Source of the DNA: Acidovorax kalamii
GTDB lineage: Bacteria > Pseudomonadota > Gammaproteobacteria > Burkholderiales > Burkholderiaceae_C
Assembly: GCF_002245625.1 (NCBI RefSeq)
Contig: NZ_NOIG01000010.1
Span: 186,001-250,000 of the forward strand
Direction: 5' to 3'
DNA: 64,000 nucleotides
This document shows positions 34,692 through 43,887 of the stretch, piece by piece. The notes below the pieces were generated by a model. It saw nothing but the letters and a program-made list of their open reading frames with translations, had not been told where the DNA came from and ran no database searches. Both the position numbers and the translations under genes were made by a program. Positions within the stretch are counted from its first letter, which is position 1. The number at the start of each line of letters is the position of its first letter.

Positions 34692-35741
34692 TCAGAGTTC
34701 TTTTGGAGGAAGTTCAGGCCGATGGGGGACTGCTCCAGGGGCCGCGCAGGCCAGCGCGGCGTGCAGGAAGGCGCGCACCGGGGCGCTCAGGGGCGATCCG
34801 GCCTGCAGCAGCGGCTCGTTGGCCGAGGCCGTGAGCAGTTTCTGGCGCAGCCCAGGGCGCTGGCCGGTCAGTTGGTCGAACAGCGCGTTCCAGCGCAGTG
34901 CAGCGGCGATGGCATCCGGGTGGTGTGGGGGCAGCCCACGGGCCAGAAGCTGCTGCACATCGGCCTCCAGCGCGGCCCAGTGGGTATGGGGCACATGGCC
35001 GAGCGCGCGCAGATCGTCGCGGGTGATGTACTTCTCCAGCAGCGCCATGCGCAGCTTGATGGCGACCTCGACGTACTCGATCATCTCGCCCGGCGGCGCG
35101 TGGTGGCGGCCTTGTGTGGTGGGCTCGGTGCGGAACATGTGCCCCCAGCGCTCCAGCAGGTCCAGGTCGCCGCCCATCCAGTGCAGCATGAGTGCCATCC
35201 AGCGGTAAGCCAATGCCTGGACTTCAGGGGCATCGGGGGGCAGTTGCCGGTCCATGGCGTCGCGCACCAGGTCCCTGACCACCAGCCAGTCTGCCTCGAT
35301 GAGGCTCCAGTTCGTGAAGATCTGCTTGAGTTCTGTGGCGCTGAAGTACTTGCCGTAGGTCGTCATCAGCGCGAGCGCCTCCAGCCAGTTGCCCATGTTG
35401 GGCTCGGCGCCCGCCATGAGGCCGTCGCGCAGCATGGTCAGGCGGGCGCGCAGTTCGCTGGCCTGCGCAATCTGCTGGTCCAGCGCGCGGATCTGCTGGC
35501 CGATGATGCGTTCGGGCGCCACACCGTCACCCGCCAGCAAGTTGCCAATGTCGCTGAGCGCCAGGCCCATCTGGCGCATGGTCTGGATGCCATGCAGCCG
35601 CTGCACGTCGGCCTGGCTGTAGAGCCGGTAACCAACCTCCGAGCGGCCCGAGGGCGTGAGCAGGCCGATCTCGTCGTAATGGTGCAGTGTGCGCACCGTG
35701 AGGCCGGTGCGCCGCGCGAGGTCACCGACCTTCAGCAGCAT
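34692..35741 (-). CDS. MerR-family regulator with TipAS-like effector domain
   Basis: This 349-residue regulator has an N-terminal MerR helix-turn-helix and wing (VGDLARRTGLTVRTLHHYDE, then GYRLYSQADVQRL), a long dimerisation helix and a C-terminal helical part with a TipAS-like section (NWLEALALMTTYGKYFSATELKQI). It is about 100 residues longer than TipA, so the C-terminal part may be a tandem or extended ligand-binding domain. TipAS domains bind small drugs or antibiotics. It starts only four bases after the FKBP stop and precedes the acyltransferase and MFS genes, so it probably regulates that set or its own unit. Confidence 0.88.
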   Translation of the reverse strand: MLLKVGDLARRTGLTVRTLHHYDEIGLLTPSGRSEVGYRLYSQADVQRLHGIQTMRQMGLALSDIGNLLAGDGVAPERIIGQQIRALDQQIAQASELRARLTMLRDGLMAGAEPNMGNWLEALALMTTYGKYFSATELKQIFTNWSLIEADWLVVRDLVRDAMDRQLPPDAPEVQALAYRWMALMLHWMGGDLDLLERWGHMFRTEPTTQGRHHAPPGEMIEYVEVAIKLRMALLEKYITRDDLRALGHVPHTHWAALEADVQQLLARGLPPHHPDAIAAALRWNALFDQLTGQRPGLRQKLLTASANEPLLQAGSPLSAPVRAFLHAALACAAPGAVPHRPELPPKEL

Positions 35742-35745
35742 GGGC

Positions 35746-36159
35746 TCAACGGCCGATCGAAATCAGCTCGACTTCGAAGTTCAGCGTGGTGTTGGGCGGA
35801 ATCAGGCCACCCGCACCCCGTGATCCGTAGGCAATGGCGGGTGGGCAGGTCAGCTTGGCCTTGCCGCCCGGCTTCATGCGCTGCACGCCTTCGGTCCAGC
35901 AGGGGATCACGCCATTGAGCGGAAACGAGGTGGGCTCGCCGCGCTTGTAGGAGCTGTCGAACTCCTTGCCATCCAGGAACATGCCTTTGTAGTGCACTTT
36001 GACGGTGTCAGTGGCCTTGGGCGAGTCGCCCGTGCCTTCCTTGAGGGATTCATAGACCAGGCCGCTGGCGGTGGTGATGGGACCCGAGGCCTGCGCGTGT
36101 ACAGCAGTAAACGGAGCGGCTAGCAGGCCAACGACGAGGAGGGCAGGGGAGATGCGCAT
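35746..36159 (-). CDS. Exported FKBP-type peptidyl-prolyl isomerase
   Basis: This 137-residue FKBP has a signal peptide (MRISPALLVVGLLAAPFTAVHA, cleavage after residue 22), so it acts in the periplasm. The single PPIase domain has VKVHYKGMFLDGKEFDSSY, FPLNGVIPCWTEGVQRMKPGGKAKLTCP and PPNTTLNFEVELI, with most active-site aromatic residues in place. It helps fold exported proteins by cis-trans isomerisation of proline bonds. It is the first gene of the minus-strand unit leading to MerR, acyltransferase and MFS genes, divergent from soxC. Confidence 0.93.
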   Translation of the reverse strand: MRISPALLVVGLLAAPFTAVHAQASGPITTASGLVYESLKEGTGDSPKATDTVKVHYKGMFLDGKEFDSSYKRGEPTSFPLNGVIPCWTEGVQRMKPGGKAKLTCPPAIAYGSRGAGGLIPPNTTLNFEVELISIGR

Positions 36160-36343
36160 GGGATTCCTTTGAATTCAACGAAGGGGGTGGGCTGGCACCG
36201 GGCACATGGGGCCAGCGGCGCGCCAGTGTAAGGGTGTTCGGACGCAGGCGGCCGCGTTAACAAGCGTTAATGCGCACGGCGCCGCACGCCACCACACTGG
36301 CGTCGCGGCCGATGGGTGCCGCTTCCATTCCGGAGGTAGACGG

Positions 36344-37597
36344 ATGCAATCACATGGTGGCCCGGGCGGACTGTGGGCTCGCAGGGCTTTTTTGGGCGCT
36401 TTGGCAGTTGGCGGTGGCGTGGTGCAAGCGCAGCCAGCGCCATCCGCGCAAGAACCCCTGGCTGCGCGGTTGCCGCAGAGCATGGCGCGGCCTGGCGGCG
36501 CCGATGTGCCTTATGGGCAGCCGTCGGCCTACGAGGCGGCCGTACAGCGCTCGGTGTCGCACGTCTCGGGTTTTGCGGGGTGGCGCACGCCGCTGCAGCA
36601 CCAGCGCGGCATCATCACCCCGAGTGGGCTGCATTTTGCCGTCCATCACAACGGGGTGCCCGACATCGACCCTGCTCGGCACGAACTGCGGCTGCACGGT
36701 CTGGTAGACAAGCCCTTGCGCGTTGACCTGGCCCGGCTGTTGCGCTACCCGATGGTCAGCCGCGTGCATTTTCTGGAGTGCGCGGGCAACTCGGCAGCCA
36801 ATGCGCTGTCGCCCACGGCGTTGGACCAGACCCTGGGTGAACTCGCAGGCGAGGTGTCGTGCTCGGAGTGGACGGGTGTCCCGCTGTCCTACCTGCTCAA
36901 CGAAGCAGGGCTGAAGGACCGCGCCCGCTGGGTGGTGGCTGAGGGGGCCGATGGTGGATCGCACAGCCGAAGCCTTCCGCTGAAAGCCTTGCTGGAGCAT
37001 GGCATGGTGGCGCTGTACCAGAACGGCGAGCGGCTGCGGCCCTCGCAGGGCTACCCCATGCGTTTGTTCATGCCCGGGTGGGAAGGCAACGTCAACATCA
37101 AATGGCTGCACCGGCTGGAGGTGAGCGACGCGCCTGCCTACACCAAGGACGAATCGGGCCTGTACACCCAGGTGCTGGCTGATGGTCGCATTGAACGCTT
37201 TGCTTTCCACATGGACGTGAAATCCGTCATCACCCACCCCTCGGGCCAGCAGACGATGCCCGAAACCCAGGGCTTCTATGAAATCGCAGGGCTGGCCTGG
37301 TCCGGCTACGGCCGCATTGCCCGGGTGGATGTGTCGGTGGATGGTGGCCGCACCTGGGCGGCTGCGCATTTGCATGGACCGGTGCTGGACCGCGCGTTCA
37401 CGCGTTTCACGCTGCCCTGGAAGTGGAATGGACGTCGCGCCGACCTGCTGAGCCGGGCCACCGATGAGCACGGCCGCACGCAGCCACTGCGCGGCGAATG
37501 GAAGCGGCGCTACGCCTTGCATTCCTTCAACCACTACAACGCGGTGCAGGCCTGGCGCGTGCAGGCCGATGGGCGCGTGGAGAACCTCTATGCGTGA
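36344..37597 (+). CDS. soxC: SoxC-like sulfite dehydrogenase, molybdopterin subunit
   Basis: This 417-residue sulfite oxidase-family enzyme oxidises sulfite or a protein-bound sulfane-sulfonate to sulfate in the periplasm. The Mo-ligating cysteine is C146 in HFLECAGNS. The C-terminal dimerisation domain (IARVDVSVDGGRTW, LPWKWNG) is present. A Tat-like RRAFLGALAVGGGV stands near the N-terminus, consistent with export of a folded cofactor enzyme. GGAGG lies seven bases before the ATG at 36344; the longer reading from 36206 is upstream sequence. It is followed with an 8-base overlap by a small cytochrome c. SorA is the alternative family; no other sox genes are in the window. Confidence 0.88.
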   Translation: MQSHGGPGGLWARRAFLGALAVGGGVVQAQPAPSAQEPLAARLPQSMARPGGADVPYGQPSAYEAAVQRSVSHVSGFAGWRTPLQHQRGIITPSGLHFAVHHNGVPDIDPARHELRLHGLVDKPLRVDLARLLRYPMVSRVHFLECAGNSAANALSPTALDQTLGELAGEVSCSEWTGVPLSYLLNEAGLKDRARWVVAEGADGGSHSRSLPLKALLEHGMVALYQNGERLRPSQGYPMRLFMPGWEGNVNIKWLHRLEVSDAPAYTKDESGLYTQVLADGRIERFAFHMDVKSVITHPSGQQTMPETQGFYEIAGLAWSGYGRIARVDVSVDGGRTWAAAHLHGPVLDRAFTRFTLPWKWNGRRADLLSRATDEHGRTQPLRGEWKRRYALHSFNHYNAVQAWRVQADGRVENLYA

Positions 37598-38246
37598 GCG
37601 CTGGTACCCCTCCTACCCGTTCGCGTGGATCGCAGTCTTGCGGCGAGGCGGATGGATGTTCGCAGCGGCCGGACTGCTGCTGTACGCCGGGTTCGACAGC
37701 CAGGCGCAGACGCAGCCCGCGCCCGGCATGGCACCTGCAGCGCCGCCGGCCATCATTGGCCTGGCGCAGCCAATGTCTTCCGAAGAGGTCGATCGCTACG
37801 CCATCACCATCTTTCCCGATGGCCGCAATTTGCCACCCGGCCAAGGTAGCGTGGCGCGGGGCGCGCAACTTTACGTGCAGCACTGTGCGGCCTGCCACGG
37901 CGCGCAGGGCGTGGAAGGTCCGGCTTCCCGCCTTGTGGGATCGGATGGCTTCATCGCCTGGAATGACCTGTTGCGGCCTTTGCGTGTGCGCCAGTACCCC
38001 TTGCAGGTGCTGTCGGTGGGAGCAATGTGGCCGTATGCCACCACGGTGTTCGACTACGTGCGTCGGGGCATGCCCATGCATGCGCCCAAGAGCCTGACCG
38101 ATGACGAGGTATATGCCGTGACCGCGCATCTGCTGCACTGGAACGGTCTGGTGGCCGCCAACGCGGTGATGGACAAGGAAAGCCTGCCCCAGGTGGTGAT
38201 GCCGGGGCGGGACCGCACGGTCAGTGCATGGCCGCTGGGGCGGTGA
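37590..38246 (+). CDS. soxD: Mono-heme cytochrome c partner of SoxC (short SoxD-like)
   Basis: This 218-residue exported c-type cytochrome has an uncleaved or signal helix (LRRGGWMFAAAGLLLYAGF), one heme-binding CAACH (C99, C102, H103), a Met-containing PMHAPKSLTDDEVYAVTAHLLHWN block supplying the sixth ligand, and NAVMDKESLPQV near the end. Full SoxD proteins are longer and carry two heme domains; this one matches only the N-terminal domain. Its start overlaps the soxC stop by eight bases, so the two form an enzyme pair passing electrons from sulfite to the respiratory chain. It converges on a Crp/Fnr regulator gene nine bases away. Confidence 0.85.
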   Translation: MRERWYPSYPFAWIAVLRRGGWMFAAAGLLLYAGFDSQAQTQPAPGMAPAAPPAIIGLAQPMSSEEVDRYAITIFPDGRNLPPGQGSVARGAQLYVQHCAACHGAQGVEGPASRLVGSDGFIAWNDLLRPLRVRQYPLQVLSVGAMWPYATTVFDYVRRGMPMHAPKSLTDDEVYAVTAHLLHWNGLVAANAVMDKESLPQVVMPGRDRTVSAWPLGR

Positions 38247-38255
38247 GTGTCGGTT

Positions 38256-38867
38256 TCAGCCGCCGCGCCCCGCATCCACCATGCCCAGCCGGGCTCGGAT
38301 GCGGGAGAGCGACACCGGCGAGATGCCCAGGTAGCTGGCCACATGGTGCTGGGGCAACTGGTTGGCCAGTTCCGCGTGCGAGGCCAGGAACGCCTGGTAG
38401 CGTGCCTCTGGCGGATGGCTGAGCAGTTCAGCCTCGCGCCGGGCGTGGGACTGGAAGACGTAGCCCAAGGCTTCTTGCAGCGGGGGGCCAATCTGCGGAA
38501 AGACTCCCATCCAGTCTTGCAAGGTGGAATAGTCCAGCTCCACCGCGTCTACGGGCCCCAGTGCCTCAATGGCGTAAGGGCTGGGCAGTGCAAGCGGCGG
38601 CAGGCTGCCCGCCACCCATTTGCCCGCGCCGTGGAACGAGCGGTTGCGCTCTGTACCTTGTTCGTTCAGGTAGAACAGCCGCACCACGCCGCTGCGCACA
38701 TGCCAGCAGCGTGTGCTGGTTTCACCGGCACGCTGCAGCAGCGCGCCAGCGCCGAACTGGCGGCGGGGCAGCGCTTGCCACAGTGCCGCCAGAGCGGGCT
38801 CCGTCTGGACGAGCGCCTCCAACGCGGGCGGTTCGCAAACGTTGCAGGCGCTGGGTGAGGCGGTCAC
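38256..38867 (-). CDS. Crp/Fnr-family regulator
   Basis: This 203-residue protein has a cyclic-nucleotide-binding-fold domain (GALLQRAGETSTRCWHVRSGVVRLFYLNEQGTE and following) and a short C-terminal helix-turn-helix (HHVASYLGISPVSLSRIRARLGM). It lacks the N-terminal FNR cysteine cluster (only two cysteines, CNVC, near the start) and the cAMP-binding residues are not evident, so the effector is unknown. It belongs to the short Crp group that contains YeiL- or Bacteroidetes-type proteins. It starts 16 bases after the gcvP stop on the same strand and may be transcribed from the gcv operon, while it converges with soxCD. Confidence 0.88.
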   Translation of the reverse strand: MTASPSACNVCEPPALEALVQTEPALAALWQALPRRQFGAGALLQRAGETSTRCWHVRSGVVRLFYLNEQGTERNRSFHGAGKWVAGSLPPLALPSPYAIEALGPVDAVELDYSTLQDWMGVFPQIGPPLQEALGYVFQSHARREAELLSHPPEARYQAFLASHAELANQLPQHHVASYLGISPVSLSRIRARLGMVDAGRGG

Positions 38868-38883
38868 GGCGCGCTCCGCCCCG

Positions 38884-41826
38884 TCAGGCGTAATCCGACA
38901 CCGGAATGCAGCTGCAGCTCAGGTTGCGGTCGCCCCACACATTGTCCACACGGCCCACGGGCGACCAGTACTTGGCCTGGCGCAGGGCAGCCACGGGGTA
39001 GGCGGCGGTTTCGCGGGTGTAGGGGCGGCTCCATTCGCCGCTCAGCAGGTTCTCGGCCGTGTGCGGTGCGTTCTTGAGCGGGTTGTTGTCCTGGGGCAGG
39101 GCTCCGCTCTCGATTTGGCGGATCTCTTCGCGGATGGCGATCATCGCGTCGATGAAGCGGTCAATCTCGAACAGTGTTTCGCTCTCGGTGGGCTCCACCA
39201 TCAGCGTGTTGGGCACAGGGAAGCTCAGCGTGGGCGCGTGGAAGCCGTAGTCGATGAGGCGCTTGGCGACATCCTCGGCCATCACACCGCTGGTGTCCTT
39301 CAGGCCGCGCAGGTCCAGGATGCACTCGTGCGCCACATGGCCGTTGGCGCTGGCGTACAGCGTGGGGTAGTGGTCCTTGAGGCGCGCGCTGATGTAGTTG
39401 GCACTCAGGATGGCCGTCTCGGTGGCGGCCTGCAGGCCATCTGCGCCCATCATGCGGATGTACATCCAGCTGATAGGCAGCACGGCGGCGTTGCCCAGGG
39501 GGGCTGCGCTCACGGGGCCGACTTTGCCTTTGGCCGGGCTCTTGGGCTGATCGCCCTGGCCGGGCAGGCCCGGCAGGAAGGGAATGAGGTCTTCCACCAC
39601 GCACACGGGGCCGACGCCGGGGCCGCCGCCGCCATGGGGAATGCAGAAGGTCTTGTGCAGGTTAAGGTGGCTCACGTCGCCGCCAAACTCGCCGGGCGCG
39701 GCCACGCCCACCAGGGCGTTCATGTTGGCGCCGTCCACGTACACGCGGCCGCCGTGGCTGTGCACCAGGGCGCACAGTTCCTTCACCTGAGTTTCGAACA
39801 CGCCGTGCGTGCTGGGGTAGGTGATCATCACGCAGGCGATGTTGCCGCTGTGCTGCTCGCACTTGGCCTTCAGATCCACCAGATCCACGTTGCCACTGGC
39901 ATCGCAGGCCGTCACCACCACCTGCATGCCCACCATCTGCGCGCTGGCCGGGTTGGTTCCATGGGCGCTGCTGGGGATCAGGCAGATATTGCGGTGGCCC
40001 TCGCCGCGCGACTCGTGGTAGGCCTTGATGGCCAGCAGGCCGGCGTATTCGCCCTGGCTGCCCGCGTTGGGCTGCAGGCTGATGCCGGCATAGCCCGTGG
40101 CCTCGCACAGCCAGGCGCGCAGCTGTTCGTCCAGCGCCTTGTAGCCCTGCTGCTGGTCAGCCGGGGCAAACGGGTGCATGTTGGCAAACTCGGGCCAGGT
40201 GATCGGGATCATCTCGCTGGTGGCGTTGAGCTTCATGGTGCAACTGCCCAGCGGGATCATGCTGCGGTCGAGCGCCAGGTCCTTGTCCGACAGCTGGCGG
40301 ATGTAGCGCAGCATGCCGGTCTCGGAGTGGTGGGTGTTGAACACCGGGTGCGTGAGGTAGTGGCTGGTGCGGCGCAGCGCGGCGGGAATCAGCGGCTCGA
40401 TGCCGTTCTCGAAAGCGTCGAAGGTGGGCAAAGCCTGGCCGTCCTTCGCAAAGACCTTCCACAGCAGCTCGATGTCGGCGCGCGTGGTGGTCTCGTCGAG
40501 GGAAAAGCTGACGTACTCGCTCCAGGTCACGCGGATGTTGGCGCCATGCTCGACGGCTCGCCGGGCGAGCACTTGGGCCTGATCAGCGCCCACGTGGAAG
40601 CTCAGTGTGTCGAAGGCATGTTCATGGGCGGGTGTATGGCCCAGTTGGCGCAGTCCCGCTGCCAACACGGCCGTGAAGGTGGCAACGCGCAGTGCAATGC
40701 GCTGGAGACCTTCCGGGCCGTGGTACACGGCATACATGCTGGCGACCACGGCTGGCAGCACCTGGGCTGTGCAGATGTTGCTGGTGGCTTTCTCGCGGCG
40801 GATGTGCTGTTCGCGCGTTTGCAGCGCCAGCCGGTAGGCGGGTTTGCCGTGTATGTCCACGCTGACGCCGACGAGACGGCCAGGCAGCGAGCGTTTGAAT
40901 GCATCGCGGCAGGCCATATAGGCCGCATGTGGCCCACCCGCTCCCATGGGCATCCCGAAGCGCTGGGTGGTGCCCACCACAATGTCTGCGCCCCCAGTGT
41001 TGGCAGGGCCTCCATCCCATTCGCCGGGAGGTGTGAGAAGGCACAGGGCCAGCAGGTCGGCAGCCACGATGTAGGCAGCCCCATTGGCATGCACCCTGGT
41101 GGTATCACCGTTGTCCACACCGAGGCGGCCGCTGGTGGAGGGGTACTGGTCAAGTACGGCGAAGTAGTCATCTCCCGCCAGCAAGCTATCCCACTGTTCC
41201 GCGCTGTCGGCCAGCACCACCTCAATGCCCAGTGGCTTGGCACGCGTGCGGATCACCTCGATCGTCTGTGAGTGGGCATCCCCTGCCACGATGAAACGGT
41301 TGCCCTTGGCCTTGACCGAGCGTTTGGCCAGTGTCATTGCCTCTGCTGCGGCCGTGGCTTCGTCCAGCATGGACGCATTGGCAATGTCCATGCCCGTCAG
41401 GTCGCACACCATGGTCTGGAAGTTGACCAGCGCCTCCATGCGACCCTGCGAGATTTCGGCCTGGTAGGGCGTGTAGGCGGTGTACCAGGCGGGGTTCTCC
41501 AGGATGTTGCGCAGGATGACGCCCGGCGTGTGTGTGCCGTAGTAGCCCTGGCCAATGAAGCTCTTGAGCACCTTGTTCTTGCCCGCGATGGCCTTCAGTT
41601 CGGCCAGCGCTGCGGCCTCGGTGGTGGCTGCTGGCAGGTCCATGGCGCGGCTGCGTGCGATGGAGCGCGGCACGATGGAGTCAATGAGCGCGCGGCGCGA
41701 GGCCTCGCCGATCACGGACAACATGTGGGCTTCATCCGCTGCGTCGATGCCGATGTGGCGGGGCAGGAATTCGGCGGCGTTTTCCAGCGCGGACAACGGC
41801 AAGGAGGTGGGCAGGGCGGCAGTCAT
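38884..41826 (-). CDS. gcvP: Glycine dehydrogenase (decarboxylating), P-protein
   Basis: The 980-residue full-length fused P-protein decarboxylates glycine using pyridoxal phosphate and passes the aminomethyl group to lipoyl-GcvH. The PLP lysine is K725 in [14 protein letters not shown]. The N-terminal half starts with [21 protein letters not shown] and includes [19 protein letters not shown], as expected. It is the third gene of gcvT-gcvH-gcvP, separated from gcvH by 144 bases filled with a dispersed palindromic repeat. Expression should follow the glycine riboswitch ahead of gcvT unless the repeat ends the transcript. Confidence 0.98.
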   Translation of the reverse strand: MTAALPTSLPLSALENAAEFLPRHIGIDAADEAHMLSVIGEASRRALIDSIVPRSIARSRAMDLPAATTEAAALAELKAIAGKNKVLKSFIGQGYYGTHTPGVILRNILENPAWYTAYTPYQAEISQGRMEALVNFQTMVCDLTGMDIANASMLDEATAAAEAMTLAKRSVKAKGNRFIVAGDAHSQTIEVIRTRAKPLGIEVVLADSAEQWDSLLAGDDYFAVLDQYPSTSGRLGVDNGDTTRVHANGAAYIVAADLLALCLLTPPGEWDGGPANTGGADIVVGTTQRFGMPMGAGGPHAAYMACRDAFKRSLPGRLVGVSVDIHGKPAYRLALQTREQHIRREKATSNICTAQVLPAVVASMYAVYHGPEGLQRIALRVATFTAVLAAGLRQLGHTPAHEHAFDTLSFHVGADQAQVLARRAVEHGANIRVTWSEYVSFSLDETTTRADIELLWKVFAKDGQALPTFDAFENGIEPLIPAALRRTSHYLTHPVFNTHHSETGMLRYIRQLSDKDLALDRSMIPLGSCTMKLNATSEMIPITWPEFANMHPFAPADQQQGYKALDEQLRAWLCEATGYAGISLQPNAGSQGEYAGLLAIKAYHESRGEGHRNICLIPSSAHGTNPASAQMVGMQVVVTACDASGNVDLVDLKAKCEQHSGNIACVMITYPSTHGVFETQVKELCALVHSHGGRVYVDGANMNALVGVAAPGEFGGDVSHLNLHKTFCIPHGGGGPGVGPVCVVEDLIPFLPGLPGQGDQPKSPAKGKVGPVSAAPLGNAAVLPISWMYIRMMGADGLQAATETAILSANYISARLKDHYPTLYASANGHVAHECILDLRGLKDTSGVMAEDVAKRLIDYGFHAPTLSFPVPNTLMVEPTESETLFEIDRFIDAMIAIREEIRQIESGALPQDNNPLKNAPHTAENLLSGEWSRPYTRETAAYPVAALRQAKYWSPVGRVDNVWGDRNLSCSCIPVSDYA

Positions 41827-41838
41827 GGCGGGCGTTCA

Positions 41839-41945
41839 GGGTGCTATGAAAAAAGAAGCGGCTGGCGCTTGTCAGTCGGACGTTTCAGAGGATTTTTCTT
41901 TGAAAGCCAATGGAATCAAGCGCTGGCAGCTATGGTTTTTGAAAC
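41839..41945. repeat. Dispersed palindromic repeat between gcvP and gcvH
   Basis: Inverted ends GGCGCTTG and CAAGCGCTGG, with flanking GCTATGAAAAAA and AGCTATGGTTTTTGAAA, form a long imperfect hairpin inside the gcv operon. The CAAGCGC.GGCAGCTAT part is the typical end of the Acidovorax-type repeat. It fills nearly the whole gcvH-gcvP gap. Confidence 0.6.
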
Positions 41946-41970
41946 CGGAGACGAATGGGCCAAGTGCCCG

Positions 41971-42345
41971 TCAGGCGTTGGCCGCAAAGGCCGTGTAGGC
42001 CGTCTCGTCCATCAGGGCATCGAGCTGGGCCGCATCGGCCAGCTTGACCTTGAAGAACCAGCCCGCGCCCAGCGGGTCGCTGTTGGCCAGCGACGGATCG
42101 GCGCGCAGGGCTTCGTTCACTTCCACGATCTCGCCGGTGACAGGCATGTACACGTCGGCAGCAGCCTTCACGGACTCGACCACGCCTGCCACGTCACCCT
42201 GGCTGAAGGTGGCGCCCACCTCAGGCAGGTCCACAAACACCACATCGCCCAGCGCATCTTGTGCGTGCACGGTGATGCCCACCACAGCAGCGGCCGTGTC
42301 GGCGGTGTTGATCCATTCGTGTTCTTTGGAAAATTTGACGGTCAT
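41971..42345 (-). CDS. gcvH: Glycine cleavage system H-protein
   Basis: The 124-residue lipoyl carrier of the glycine cleavage complex carries the lipoylated lysine K60 in [14 protein letters not shown]. The start [11 protein letters not shown] at 42345 is fixed by GAGGAG eight bases upstream; five extra residues to 42360 are not needed. It shuttles the aminomethyl group between GcvP, GcvT and lipoamide dehydrogenase. It lies between gcvT (86 bases upstream) and gcvP. Confidence 0.97.
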   Translation of the reverse strand: MTVKFSKEHEWINTADTAAAVVGITVHAQDALGDVVFVDLPEVGATFSQGDVAGVVESVKAAADVYMPVTGEIVEVNEALRADPSLANSDPLGAGWFFKVKLADAAQLDALMDETAYTAFAANA

Positions 42346-42431
42346 GGGGAAGCTCCTCAAGCAACGGGATAAATAAAGGAATCAGCAATGTAGCGGGCGC
42401 GGGCCGCGTTGGTGCGCGGCCACCTGCGAAA

Positions 42432-43580
42432 TCAGCCGCGAAAGTAGTTGGCGGGCGTGAAAGGCATGGCGCGCACTTCCATGGGCACGGCCTTGCCACG
42501 CACGATAGCGTTCACACGCGTGCCGATGGCGGCAAATGCGGGCGCCACATAGCCCATGGCCACGGGCTCGTTCACCGTGGGGCCCAGCAGGCCACTGGTG
42601 ACTTCGCCGATCTTCTGGCCGTCCGTGCTTTGCAGCTCGGTGTGCTCGCGCACGGGCACACGTTCCAGCGCGACCAGACCTACGCGCTTGCGTGGCAGGG
42701 TGGCGGGGTTGTCGATCTGTGCCAGCACCTTGTCGGCGCCCGGGAAGCCGCCCGCGCGGGCGCCACCGGTGCGGCGCACCTTCTGGATGGCCCAGTTCAG
42801 CGCGGCTTCGGGGGGCGTGGTGGTGGTGTCGATGTCGTTGCCATACAGGCACAGGCCCGCTTCCAGGCGCAGCGAGTTGCGGGCGCCCAGGCCGATGGGC
42901 TTGACCTCGGGCTGGGCCAGCAGGGCGCGGGCGAGCGTCTCGGCCTGCGCGGCGGGCACGGAGATTTCAAAGCCGTCTTCGCCGGTGTAGCCGCTGCGGG
43001 TCACAAAGCAGTCGCAGCCTGCAATGCTGAATGCGCCGCCGGTCATGAACACCAGCTTTTCCACGCCGGGCGCAAGGCGGGCGAGGGCGGTGACGGCCTG
43101 CGGGCCCTGCAGGGCGAGCAGGGCGTGGTCGGGCATGGGCACGACCTTGCAGCGCTGGCCGATGCGGGCCTGGATATGGGCAATGTCGCCCACCTTGCAA
43201 GCGCCGTTGACGATGACAAACAGTGTGGGCTCGCCATTCACGACGCCCTGGTTGAAGAACATCAGGTCGTCGATGATCGTGCCCTCGTCGGTCAGGAGCA
43301 GGCCGTAGCGCTGCTTGCCCACGGGCAGGTCGATCACGTCCACGGGCATCAGGGTTTCAAACGCCGCAGCGGCATCGGCGCCGATGAGCTTGAGCTGGCC
43401 CATGTGCGACACATCAAACAGGCCCGCTGCGGTGCGGGTGTGCACATGCTCGGCCATCAGGCCTGCGGGGTACTGCACGGGCATGGAATAGCCCGCAAAA
43501 GGCACCATGCGGGCGCCCAGCTCGATGTGCAGGGCGTTCAGGGGCGTGGTGAGCAGGGTAGACGTGGCAGGGGCTGACAT
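42432..43580 (-). CDS. gcvT: Glycine cleavage system T-protein (aminomethyltransferase)
   Basis: The 382-residue tetrahydrofolate-dependent aminomethyltransferase releases ammonia from the aminomethyl-lipoyl group of GcvH and forms methylene-THF. Family blocks are visible: PFAGYSMPVQYPAGLMAEHV, LFDVSHMGQ, SGYTGEDGFEI with the conserved glycines, and GLGARNSLRLEAGLCLYGND. GGAG precedes the ATG at 43580. It is the first gene of the gcv operon, directly downstream of a tandem glycine riboswitch. Confidence 0.97.
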   Translation of the reverse strand: MSAPATSTLLTTPLNALHIELGARMVPFAGYSMPVQYPAGLMAEHVHTRTAAGLFDVSHMGQLKLIGADAAAAFETLMPVDVIDLPVGKQRYGLLLTDEGTIIDDLMFFNQGVVNGEPTLFVIVNGACKVGDIAHIQARIGQRCKVVPMPDHALLALQGPQAVTALARLAPGVEKLVFMTGGAFSIAGCDCFVTRSGYTGEDGFEISVPAAQAETLARALLAQPEVKPIGLGARNSLRLEAGLCLYGNDIDTTTTPPEAALNWAIQKVRRTGGARAGGFPGADKVLAQIDNPATLPRKRVGLVALERVPVREHTELQSTDGQKIGEVTSGLLGPTVNEPVAMGYVAPAFAAIGTRVNAIVRGKAVPMEVRAMPFTPANYFRG

Positions 43581-43640
43581 GGCGGAACTCCGGGGCAAAT
43601 GGGGGCCGCAGCCACCAAGGTGACTACGGGATTTGCCCTG

Positions 43641-43866
43641 CTGTCCGCTTTACCTGAGAGATTCACCGCAGCACCCTGGCTGGCCGTGCGGTTTGCTCCT
43701 TCGGTGGGCGGCCTGCTCACAGTTTGTCTGCGGGGCCACCTCTCTCCAGCAAGGGAACGCCCGCATCACTGCGGGCGGTTGTCAGTCCTTTTGCCTGAGC
43801 GTTCGGCTGCTGCCTGCGCCTTCGGCGGTGCTGCACGTCTTGCGCTGAAGACGGAGCACTCTCTCC
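43641..43866 (-). promoter_or_regulatory. Tandem glycine riboswitch upstream of gcvT
   Basis: Two glycine aptamers follow each other on the minus strand. The first runs from GGAGAGAG (43866) through GCCGAAGGCGCA to CTCAGGCAAAAGGACTG (about 43781). The second runs from GGAGAGAGG (43747) through CCACCGAAGGAGCAAAC to CTCTCAGGTAAAGCGGACAG (43641). The linker is 33 bases and includes a perfect 8-bp hairpin (43758-43777). It is an activating switch: glycine excess turns on glycine cleavage. About 60 bases remain between it and the gcvT ATG. Confidence 0.95.
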
Positions 43867-43887
43867 TGACGGGCGGGATTCTAACGC

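Noticed and set aside
32592-35918. A 1108-residue open frame on the plus strand opposite the MFS, acyltransferase and MerR genes
   Set aside because: It is antisense to three genes with clear families, has biased Arg/Gln/His/Gly composition typical of GC-rich shadow frames and no recognisable domain.
38713-41271. An 852-residue open frame antisense to gcvP and the Crp gene
   Set aside because: It mirrors a highly conserved gene; composition and lack of domains show a shadow frame.
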